Source of the DNA: Isohypsibius dastychi
Lineage: Eukaryota; Tardigrada; Eutardigrada; Parachela; Isohypsibiidae
NCBI GenBank assembly: GCA_034696485.1
Contig: JAQIWT010000078.1
Location: 1-38,302 of the forward strand
DNA: 38,302 bases
Reading direction: 5' to 3'
Shown here: piece by piece, positions 1 to 8,832 of the stretch
How positions within the stretch are numbered: position 1 is the first letter of the stretch
How the letters are laid out: every line of letters begins with the position of its first letter
The notes under the pieces: model-generated
Database searches by the model: none
What the model was told of the DNA's origin: nothing
The model's input: the letters and a program-made list of their open reading frames with translations, nothing else
Translations under genes and position numbers: made by a program

Positions 1-507
1 AAAAAGTCCATTCGGCTAAAAAAATCGGCAAAATGTCTTTTCGGCAAATCGTCGTTTCGGCGAATCAAGGCAGTACCTTTTCGAACGACGTGTAGCATGT
101 GATCGACAGTTTCAATCAAAAAATGTGGGTGTATCACATTTTACGAAAATCCCAGCTGTGTATCAAATTGTTGTCCTTACTGGTAGGAATCGAAGCGGAA
201 GAGCATTTGGCGGGTCTGGAAAATGAAATTCAACATTTCGATGATTCAACATTTTAATGCTATGTATTCTACGGTCAAAATACCTCGGAGTCGGAACGTT
301 CATTAATATTTTCCTGGAGCTGAAAGAACTGATACGGTAGGAACAATTACAGTTGCCAATTTGCTAACACGGTGTTATAGACTTGGTCAGTCTTTTTTGA
401 ATGTTGTGCTTTTGGTGCATTCTCGTTTTTAGTTGATTTTCTTTCGCTTTTCGCGGTTGGTAGTTGGTTTTTGACGAAAAGTGTCACGTTTTCATTTTCT
501 AGTCGGG
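1..507. other. Intergenic, 5' flank of the Artemis-like gene
   Basis: No open frame with splice support was seen. The first 60 bases hold four imperfect copies of a TCGGC(A/G)AA-type motif (at about 12, 25, 41 and 57, spacing 13-16 bases), which looks like the tail of a short tandem repeat. The remainder is unremarkable and presumably contains the promoter of the gene starting at 508. Confidence 0.5.
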
Positions 508-2299
508 ATGAGTACATTCAGCGGTATCATCGCTGAGTTTCCGGGAGTGTCTGTCGACAATTTTGCGGGGAAAAATCTGTCATCGACGCTGTTTTTTCTC
601 TCCCACTGCCATCGAGGTAACTGAATCGCACTCCACTTCTTTTGTCCGAAAATAAAGCAATTTTCGTATCGTAGATCATATGAATGGATTGGACTCGCAG
701 CAGTTTGCCGGTCACTTATCCGGAAGGTTTGTCCGCTAAAGCCGCGTTCAGAAAGAAAGTTCATTAAGAAACTCTAGATTAAAACGAAAAGATTCGGTTG
801 AAGTCCACTTTAAAATTCTGATCTTTCCTAGTTTTTCAGCCGTAGTCGGAAGCTGTATTGCTCACCTGGCTCAGCATCGATTCTGCGAAATCATGGACTA
901 TTTAAGCTGCCATCCCAGACATTGTCAAAAATCGTAAGCTGGAAGCCGAAATCCGTGTTCGTTCCTGGGATTTTTTTATCTCGTTCGGTGACTTTAGTTT
1001 GTTTTGAGGTTGAGTTGGAAATTCAGTCAGAACTATTCATCAATCTGACCGATGAAAACGACCAAGAAATACCGGAAGTAAGCTCTGGGAATATTTTCCA
1101 GCTTTCTTTTTTTTTATCAATTTCCGCTTGCAGATGATGTTGTCAGTGACGATGATTCCAGCCAACCACTGCCCCGGCTCGGTCATGTTTGTATTCAAGA
1201 ACGACCGTGAATGCGTTTTGTACACAGGAGACTTCCGCTTTTATCGTCATCAACTGTCCAAGGCGGATTATTTGCTGGAGCTGGCCGGATCTGTTTCTAC
1301 GCTTTATCTGGACACGACTTTCGCGCAGAAACGAGTCGACAACTCGTTCGTATCGAGACTGGAAGCTATCCAGACTGTTTGTCAATCTATTGAACGATGG
1401 GAACGGAAGTATCCGGAAGGCCGTGTGTGTATCTTGACTAAAGCGGAATTCGGATATGAAGCTGTTTTCGAAGAGATTATGAAATATTTCAGGAAACCGG
1501 TAAGAAAAAAGGGCTTCACTCGGACCAGTTTTCAGCTTTTTTATAAATATTCTCGCTATTTAGGTCCATGTGTGTGATTATAAATATGATCTCTATGACG
1601 GAATGCCGGAAATTCAGAAATGCTTGACTCGACTTCCGGAAACTACGAACTTCCACGCATGTCATACGGTAAGTTTCAATTTTGTAGCTTTGCCTGCGTA
1701 CAGTGTAGATTCGATTAAGTTCCGACTATTATTTTTGAATTTTCTGTTGTTTTTTTTGTAGCGCAGTCAGGATTTCTGTGTTGCTGGGATTCCGGACAAA
1801 AAAACGCTGCTGATTACTTTATGCGCAATGACGTTTTCGCTTCAAGAATATATGGGATTAAAATCACGAAAAATCACTCCGGCTATGGAGAAGATCGCGT
1901 ATTCTATGCATTGTTCGATGGAGGAACTGATCGACTTTGTTGAACTCATTCAGCCAAGAAAAATCGTTCCTTGTGTAATTCCACGTGGCTCTTGCGCTGA
2001 ATCGGTGAAGACATAGACTTTACAGCGATTGGGGTTTTAACCAACATTATTTTTCTCCCCTTATCGTTTCTGTGATTTTTCGATCAATTATACATTTCGA
2101 ATAACGATTTTCTTTGTAGGTCTTGAAGTTGTTCAGAAAAGAATTGGTTATCACTAGCCGACCGGAAGCTGTTCCAGAAATCTACGAACCGGCGTTTAAT
2201 GTGGCTCATGAGCTGGTGGAAGTGGAACAGGAAGGGTCTGAAAGTTCTGACGGATTTGTTCCGCCTGTTAGGCCTTCCAAGCGAGTTCGCAAGGAATGA
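508..2299 (+). CDS. DCLRE1C: Artemis-like (DCLRE1C/SNM1 family) metallo-beta-lactamase nuclease
   Basis: Eight exons join in frame: 508-616, 675-726, 840-933, 1009-1077, 1134-1499, 1564-1668, 1762-2004, 2120-2299, giving 405 aa. Residues 33-38 read H-C-H-R-D-H, the metal-binding HxHxDH motif of metallo-beta-lactamases. Motif III-like HCPGS is at 120-124 and TGDFR at 139-143, followed by a beta-CASP region. The N-terminus (FSGIIAEFPGVSVDNF) matches the Artemis pattern rather than SNM1A/B. Artemis is the nuclease that opens hairpins and trims ends in non-homologous end joining. Human Artemis is about 690 aa, so most of the regulatory C-terminal tail is absent here. The last 60 codons are basic and end PSKRVRKE, a possible nuclear signal. 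AATAAA lies at 2477-2482. The 5' boundary of exon 4 is the least certain splice site. Assignment to Artemis versus another SNM1 member is by motif and N-terminal similarity only. Confidence 0.8.
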
Positions 2300-2476
2300 C
2301 CTTTTTGTTCTCACTTCGTTTGCATGTCTTCATAATTTCACCGGTTTTCTGTTAAGCACTCATCGCCCCGATATCCATTTTTGCCCTTATTTTTGCACGC
2401 ATATTTATTCATAACTTAAGCATGTTGTTTGTTATCTTTCTCATTCCTGCGGTGACCACTTTCATGACACAATGTA

Positions 2477-2482
2477 AATAAA
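2477..2482 (+). terminator. Polyadenylation signal AATAAA, Artemis-like gene
   Basis: Canonical AATAAA about 180 bases after the stop codon at 2299. It faces the poly(A) signal of the converging dehydrogenase gene (2590-2595, minus strand), so the two transcripts end about 110 bases apart without overlap. Confidence 0.6.
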
Positions 2483-2589
2483 TTTATTCCGTATCGTCGT
2501 GGCGGAAGATTCTATTTTCTGTATCAAATTCATTTTAATGTATAACATTTGACCAAGAGGACTGACCAAATTTTCATGCACATTGACAA

Positions 2590-2595
2590 TTTATT
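2590..2595 (-). terminator. Polyadenylation signal AATAAA, short-chain dehydrogenase gene
   Basis: TTTATT on the plus strand reads AATAAA on the minus strand, about 175 bases downstream of the dehydrogenase stop codon at 2769. The plus-strand open frame at 2623-2829 overlaps this 3' UTR and the last exon, and is judged a shadow. Confidence 0.55.
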
Positions 2596-2768
2596 TGGTT
2601 CTTCACACAGAATCTGTTCACGATGCATGTAAATATCAGAAAAGAAGTTAAGACCAGAAACACAAGTCACCACAAATTTCAGCGAACCGAAGCAGTTAGG
2701 ACCAACCAAGAAAGCGACGGAAATCCTAAGGGAAAAATCAGCGCATTTCAGTCAATCACGTCCAGCGA

Positions 2769-5604
2769 TCAGAATAAAGACTGGAACCAGGTAATGCAGT
2801 GTTTTCGCTTCATCTGCAATCAAAAATAATAATAAGAAAAAATTGGGAAAAGAAAAAGTTTCGAAGTTTCCTTTTTCTTTTTTTTGGAAAGAGAAAGGTA
2901 ACTTGGGTTTTTCATTTCTAAAATTCTAACTCACATAAAGGGCGTGCTTCCAATGACCGTATGTACGATTTCGCACGCCAACCTGAAATAAACAAAATTA
3001 AATATAACTATTCCAATGACCGTATGTCTGGGTACGCAAGCCAACCTGAGCCAGAGCTGCCGGAACGAATACTTCCGGTGTGACGCACAAGAACATATCC
3101 TTCTCACTATCCTGAACCATTTTCGTCAAGACCGGTCCCGGCATCACAGACTGAAAATAAAAGGCGTTATCAAATTACCTCAGAAAAAAACTGCAAATTT
3201 AACAAAAGTGCCATCACCGTAAAATTCGATTTTCAGGTCAGATTTTGACAAAGATGAAAAATGAGTTTAGGATGGAAAAAGTGTTGTCGACACGCTAAGT
3301 ATCAATTGAGTTTAGTTGTTCCCACCTGGAAGATAATCCCCTTATCCTTGTATTCATCCTGAAGTGCGCGAGTGAAGAAGTCAATGAACGCTTTTGTCGC
3401 ACAGTAAAGTGCCGCTTTGGGCGAGGGAGTATCGCCGTTGACGGAGGAAATATTAATAACGCAACCCTTTTTCGCGAGAACCATCTGCGGGAGAATAATT
3501 CGGGTCTGCAAAGAACAAACAAAGACAATATAACTGTTAGTCAGAAACATAAAAGGCACGATGTAATCACCATCATCACGACAGCTGCGACATTAACATT
3601 GATCTGCTCGATGGCCTTCTGAAAATAAATAAGCATTACAACGGGAAATTGCGGGATAAGATAAAGCTAACTTCAGCTTCCGGTGGACTTTCCAAAAATT
3701 CCTGCTTCGGATTCTCTGGACCAATACCGGCATTATTTACTACAACACAAACAGAATTTGTTTGATTGAAATGGGAAATATAAGAATAAGATAGGCAGCA
3801 AAGATAGTCTGAACTGGAGGTACCACGTTGAACGCCTGTTTTGGCGCAAGAGTTAGCATTCATTAGCTGTGGCCGCTATTTGCCATTTGGCCGTATCATC
3901 GTACGTCCAAATGATTGGGCTACCAGAAGATGTATTTGAAGTGATTTGAAAAAGTTTATTCTTAGAGATATCACGAATTCAAAATCTTATCTTTGACTGG
4001 CTGTAGCGAATTCAAAAAAAAATGGTCTCCAATTACAAAATATGCAACGTGAACAAAATCAAAAACTGTATGTACTTGTCTCTTGCATTTAATTTGGGTT
4101 GACTGGATAATAAGTAGCATAGCTTGGAATGAGACGAGCTCTAATTGGCTTGTTCCAATCTGCTCTTGTAACGTCAGTTTTCGATGATTCGTAAAACAAA
4201 AAAACAAGTACATACAGTTTTCAATTCTGTACCCCCTTCGTGTTCGAACTTAATTTTAAGCGCTTATTCCGAAATTACAGAAAAATCAGAATGAAATTGT
4301 GTCAGTTTTGAGGAAATGAAGTGCAAAGTTGAGCATCGGAAACCATCAGGCCAGCCGTGTCCAAAATTATTGGTCGTGCACGTACAGATGATATCTCTTG
4401 ATAAGGTAGGTATAGCATGAAAACGTGCTCTGCTCATCTGTACGTGACAGACCATTATTTTTGGTTCGATCAATTCGCTAACTTAAATTATGATGAAGTA
4501 CTTAATCAAAATGTAAGTGTTTCAGCCAACTTTCATTAATCTATTTGAACTTGAAAAATAGAGTATTCAAATCTGTACAAGACAAGATAGGAATTCAAAA
4601 TAGTCAAAATGAGCATCGCAACGTGGTACCTCCAGTGAAGCAAACTGGTCAATTACCAAGAACTCCGATGTCCATTCCCTGAAGTTGTGCTTGAACATGC
4701 AGGTAATTCTCGATTTTTGCGTCGGCGAAGTCCGTAATGATGATTTTTGTCTGAACGTGATAGATATCTTCTGCAAACAATAATAGAAATATAGCAAAGT
4801 ACACAGAAAACCAACGAAAATAAGACGAACGAACGTACGTATTTCTTTCGCAGTGATTTCCAAGCTTTCTTGGTTCCGACCGACAAGAATGATATTCAAT
4901 CCTTTCGACGCAAGCTAGAGGAGAAAATCACAATTCGGTTTATGCTGGCAGACTCGAGAATATACTCAAATTTTCAAAAAACGAAACTTAAGGGCTGACC
5001 TCAAGTCCGTAAACTCTTCCAATGCCGGTATTCCCTCCCGTGACAACTGCAACAAAAACAGTGAAGAATGATCACAAGCAAAGCATATCTGAAGCAACAA
5101 CAACACACAGAAAAGAAAAACCGTGTAAAAATCGGCAAAATTCACGGTAAACAAAGATTCAGAACAAAACAATCAATCAAAAGGTTCATTTGATTAACTG
5201 CAAATTCTAAAAAATTTTAAAACAAATAGAAGTTCCAACATTCATCCTCGCCGGAATTTGGATTCAACATGCTGCTCTATTCACCACAACTTCATCTTTG
5301 GGGATTTTCACTTGCCTGCCCAAGTTCCGAGGTTGCGGAGATTCGTTCCCAAATGCAAAGGACCAGCCAGAACGTACGAAACAAGCCCTTTAGATGTTTC
5401 CCACAGCGCAAGTCCTCCAAGCAAAGCCGCACATCCCACTCCAAAGGCAACAAAATGTGGCTTGGATTTCCCCAAATACTTCGTTGTTTGATCTTCAACC
5501 ATTTCTGTGATCCTCGTGTGAATCCGAGCAAAACGCGATCCACCCGCGGTTCCGTCCATTGCTCCTGGTGTCCCTTCGAAAATTTCCAACCATTGCAGAA
5601 CCAT
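2769..5604 (-). CDS. Short-chain dehydrogenase/reductase, HSDL1 / HSD17B12 (LET-767) type
   Basis: Ten exons on the minus strand: 5604-5316, 5046-5000, 4914-4839, 4770-4657, 3739-3672, 3618-3571, 3505-3326, 3150-3046, 2982-2935, 2813-2769, giving 339 aa. An N-terminal hydrophobic segment (about residues 55-70) precedes the Rossmann fold. The cofactor motif is TGGNTGIG and is followed by VNNAG, a catalytic Ser in INISSVNG and YCATK as the YxxxK pair, so the catalytic set is intact. The pattern resembles ER membrane 3-ketoacyl-CoA/steroid reductases and HSDL1 (LNIILVGRN, ALQDEYKDKGI). Intron 1 uses a GC donor (CAG|GCAAGT); no GT donor there preserves the frame. The C-terminus is shorter than family norm (last exon 15 codons), and the penultimate exon sequence is tandemly duplicated, offering an alternative end at 2998. 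Intron 4 (3740-4656) carries a long hairpin. Substrate cannot be inferred. Confidence 0.82.
2935..3045 (-). repeat. Tandem duplication of the penultimate dehydrogenase exon
   Basis: Directly after exon 8, the minus-strand bases 3045-3011 encode VGLRTQTYGHWN. After a further short AT-rich piece ending in TTTCAG, bases 2982-2948 encode VGVRNRTYGHWK. The two 35-base stretches are alike at both ends, with substitutions in between. If the intron is retained the protein ends VGLRTQTYGHWNSYI with a stop at 3000-2998. If spliced it continues into copy two and the final exon. Confidence 0.7.
4361..4464. repeat. Long inverted repeat (hairpin) inside dehydrogenase intron 4
   Basis: Bases 4361-4391 and the reverse complement of 4434-4464 match at 26 of 31 positions, including an uninterrupted CACGTACAGATGA block next to the loop. 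The loop is 42 bases. Size and stem quality resemble an animal pre-miRNA of about 100 nt, but short inverted repeats of this kind are also left by MITEs. No known miRNA was recognised. It sits in a 917-base intron that is otherwise featureless. Confidence 0.6.
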
Positions 5605-7053
5605 GATTTACAATTAGTATTGAATGGTTTGTAAAATTGCGTGTAGATGACAGATACTGGGTCAATTAACGATCAACTTTTTCAAGCGAGCCGAATGGAA
5701 ATTCGGAAGTCGACGATTTATATGTGCGTCTTTTGTTGTGGAATTTCCCATTTGGATCTGAGTCGGAATAGCCTATTCGGAGCCCGCACGCACATACTCC
5801 TACGCCGACAGGTTGGTTTTTTCGCTGTTGCTCATTGTCGGTATATTATTTTTCCAAGTCGTCCTATTAAATTCTAATTAAACGATAAGAGTGTGTTTCA
5901 GTGATGTCACGTGGACTGATTTTCAGACAATTTTCCAGAAAAAAAACTGCGAGAAGGCGCGCTTTCGTACTGGCCGACGTCACTCAAACAATTTTCAGAA
6001 AGGTCACTTACCCAGAACATGGGTAATGTCATCCTGACCGGATGCCTCGTCATGTAACCGTTTTTACTACTCATGGAAGTAGTTACGACGGAAGCTGTCG
6101 CAAAATTTTAAGTAAGTGAATATGCGGGAGCAGCACTCGGAATTCTAATTAAAGCATCCAAGTTGATTAAACTCCATTTTGTCATCAGCTTGCGCTAAAT
6201 TGTACTTTACATACTAGTAGGTGTATGTATTAAATTGATAGCCTCATCTGCATTTTTTTCTATCACTTTGGGAAATTTCAAAGCGTTCGTCGTACGCGTA
6301 TAATCAGTTTCCGGTATCAAAATAGCTGTTTTACGCATGTTGAAAGAAATCCCGTTTTATATTTGTTATTTAAATTACATGGATTGATGATATTGCGGCA
6401 AATGAAGTCAAAGCTAGACGAAGTTACGCATGGATCAACGAAACTAACCTGATTACGTCGATTTGTAGGTGGAGTCCCATTGTTCCTCCTTCGATACCGA
6501 ATCTCCCGAATCCCAGGAAAGCCCACGTCGAACTGATTTGCAGCTCCTAGGTTTCCCGTCAAAGATTGTATAAATGCACTTGATGCAACTTGGAATCCGG
6601 CAGCCAGGATTGTTTTAGTGGCGTATTTCACATCGGATCGCGAGTTGTATGTTCGTTATCTACCGGAAGCGCCGTTTATAAGATCCGTACTCCGGCAGGT
6701 AAGCTCGAAGTTCCCTATTGTTTTTTGATTTCTTTTCGTCTTTATTTTTGAATTTACAAAACCTTTAATCCTCCACAAATTTTACACACATCGTTTCTCG
6801 AAGGATTCTCATCAGACCAGAGTAGTCGGAGTGAGTTTTGATTGCTGAGCGAATAGTTTTCATAATTTGCTGCGTGACCTTTGGAAATTTCTAAGACGAA
6901 ATTTCTTTTTGGAAATTTCTGACGTTCAAGTGATCAAATCTCAGTGCAATGGTGGATAGAAAAGCACAATTATGAGAAGGTCAAATGTCTGGACTTAAGC
7001 GGCCGGAACTTTGACAGATCGTAAAGTATTGCGTCGAGTTCTACGTAAGAAGG

Positions 7054-7092
7054 AAGTCTCCCGAACAAGTCTCTCGAACAAGTCTCCCGAAC
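7054..7092. repeat. Three tandem copies of a 13-base unit
   Basis: Consecutive copies of AAGTCTCCCGAAC, AAGTCTCTCGAAC and AAGTCTCCCGAAC; only one base differs between copies. Intergenic, about 600 bases upstream of the CRF/DH44-like gene. No function is evident. Confidence 0.8.
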
Positions 7093-7614
7093 CCATGGGA
7101 TTGCCAGCTGAATCGAATCAGATCATTTAATTCTTTTACGTTTTACGAGAATACTCAGTTCTGGAACAGGGTTTCATACTGATGTAGCTTCAACACCTAA
7201 TAAATGATAGCGGCCAATGACAGTTCAAAATTTATTTGGTTGATCTCCGTTATTTTCATGACGGGCAGATCATCCTAGCTATAGATTTCAGGGCAGCTGC
7301 AAAAGTGGTTCCGTAAGCAATCAACGTAAGTTTACCGTAATAGGTCACCCGGGAGAACTAGAATGTGTGAGTTCTAGAGTTGTTAAAAAGAAGAAAGATC
7401 TTCTCTTTTCGATGTGGTTGAAAGATACAAACTGGATGTTCAAGTTATTTTTCCCAGAGAATGCAGGCATGTTTGGATGATTTTCAGAATGAAAGCTCAC
7501 TGGCATTAAGCCTGAAATTTTCGTGAGGAATGAGTTCGCTTACTAGAGAATCTGGTCCACCACTAAGTGAGATGATTTCTTGGAGAAGAAGCGTGGCAGT
7601 CTTTTCAGGGTTGG

Positions 7615-7623
7615 TTTATATAT
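7615..7623 (+). promoter_or_regulatory. Candidate TATA box of the CRF/DH44-like gene
   Basis: TTTATATAT lies about 60-70 bases before the start codon at 7684, with room for a start site near 7645. This suggests a short, probably unspliced 5' UTR, though a TTTTTTAAG acceptor-like site just before the ATG would allow a 5' UTR intron. Confidence 0.45.
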
Positions 7624-7683
7624 TAGGAAGTTGCCATCTATGTGTGATAACATATGTGATCATTATTTTTTAAGGTTCGTGCG

Positions 7684-8142
7684 ATGTGGATGGATTTCCC
7701 GATGAAGAAGCCACTCCTCACCATTTTATTTTCATTCGCCATCCTTACCATTTTAATCAGGAACTCATCGGCTTTTCCAACAGTTCCCCAAGAATTCCCT
7801 GAATTTTCGCACACATTTCCAGATAGCAGTTCGCCGGAACTCTCACTAAATGATGCTAGAGGCATGCTTACTGAAGACGATATCGTTTTCGATTCGGATT
7901 TCGCACCTTGGAACGAGCCTCTTCCGCCATTTATAGCAAGTGCGCCGCAACTGAAGAAGCGTTCCTCATACACCGTAAAAACCGGCGATTCCGGACTCAC
8001 CCTATCCATCATGAGTCCGCTCGAGATCCTGCGCGACAAAATGAAATTACAGAACGCACAACAGAAGAAAACAAAGGAACGTCAGAAAAACGATCAATCA
8101 TCGGTTTTGATTGACTTTGAATATCTGCGCAAGATCGGGTGA
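7684..8142 (+). CDS. CRF / diuretic hormone 44-like neuropeptide precursor
   Basis: Single-exon frame of 152 aa. Residues 1-30 form a signal peptide (hydrophobic PLLTILFSFAILTILI after MKK; ATGs at codons 1, 3 and 7 are all possible starts, the third giving the neatest signal peptide). An acidic spacer follows, then a K-K-R cleavage site at 91-93. The predicted peptide spans 94-151 with a C-terminal Gly152 directly before the stop, the usual amide donor. Its core, LTLSIMSPLEILRDKM (105-120), follows the CRF/urotensin/sauvagine/DH44 signature (S-I-x3-L-E-x-L-R), and the end YLRKIG fits the family's amidated tail. From LSI to the terminal Gly it is 46 residues, about 8 more than the Manduca DH44 pattern I recall, the excess lying near DQSSVLID. 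The ligand would act on a class B GPCR in water balance or stress signalling. AATAAA is at 8452-8457. Confidence 0.7.
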   Translation: MWMDFPMKKPLLTILFSFAILTILIRNSSAFPTVPQEFPEFSHTFPDSSSPELSLNDARGMLTEDDIVFDSDFAPWNEPLPPFIASAPQLKKRSSYTVKTGDSGLTLSIMSPLEILRDKMKLQNAQQKKTKERQKNDQSSVLIDFEYLRKIG

Positions 8143-8832
8143 CCTTTTCGGGGTTTTTTCCAAATGCAAGAGCTTCTGCTTGTCGGCGATAATATGTTGA
8201 TGCTGGAAACATTCATCCGCTTGTTAGTTCTGGGATTTTCAATTTGAGCTGGAATTCCATCGGAACCGGATGTGCAATTGGAGATGACGTTGGGTCGTCG
8301 TTTCTTCTGTTCTAATTAAGAGTAACTCCTTTGGAGCTTCTGTTTTCATTCGCGCCCTTTTATTTCTTCACTCTAGTTTGATTAGGCACTGAAAGGCCAA
8401 CTTTTTTTCGCTTGTTTTCGGTGCGATACTTTTGCGTCAGTCTGACATCGAAATAAAATTGACAAATTATCGGATGTGCTTTTTTGGTGTTGAAAGTCTG
8501 ACTCCCCACTTTTTCTCGATCATTGAATTACCTCTGATCAGATTATCTTGACTTGCTATAACGAACATATTGATGTTGTTAATCCGAAATTATTGAAAGA
8601 CGAATTACCAGTACTGTACCACATGATAAACTGAGTCTGCGAAAGTTCTCGATTTTTGTTAAAATCTGATAGCATGCTCGAAGCACAGTCATTTCATAAT
8701 TTGTGTATTATCGCTGAAATGAGCAAAAAAGATCAAAATCAAAACTCCAGAACGAAAATCAGCTCCAAAAATAAATGATTCCCAACATCAGAGTCCAGCT
8801 GGTGTGTGAACGGGAAAGTGTAGAGTTTGTTG
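8143..8832. other. Convergent intergenic region, 3' UTRs
   Basis: Contains the 3' UTR of the CRF/DH44-like gene, with AATAAA at 8452-8457, and the 3' flank of the minus-strand chitin deacetylase. No open frame of interest was seen on either strand. Confidence 0.6.

Larger units (their letters stand above)
5605..7683. other. Two-kilobase gap with no secure gene
   Basis: Divergent promoter region for the dehydrogenase (-) and the neuropeptide precursor (+). Short open frames exist but none has a convincing start and complete splice structure. At 6440-6720 both strands are open: a minus-strand frame ending at a CAG|GTTAGT donor near 6449, and a plus-strand frame from TTGCAG (about 6550) to a CGGCAG|GTAAGC donor near 6700. 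A 13-base unit (AAGTCTCYCGAAC) is repeated three times at 7054-7092. CRE-like GACGTCAC is at about 5979-5986. Confidence 0.5.

Noticed and set aside
2623-2829. Plus-strand 68-codon frame beginning with ATG
   Set aside because: Lies over the last exon and 3' UTR of the minus-strand dehydrogenase.
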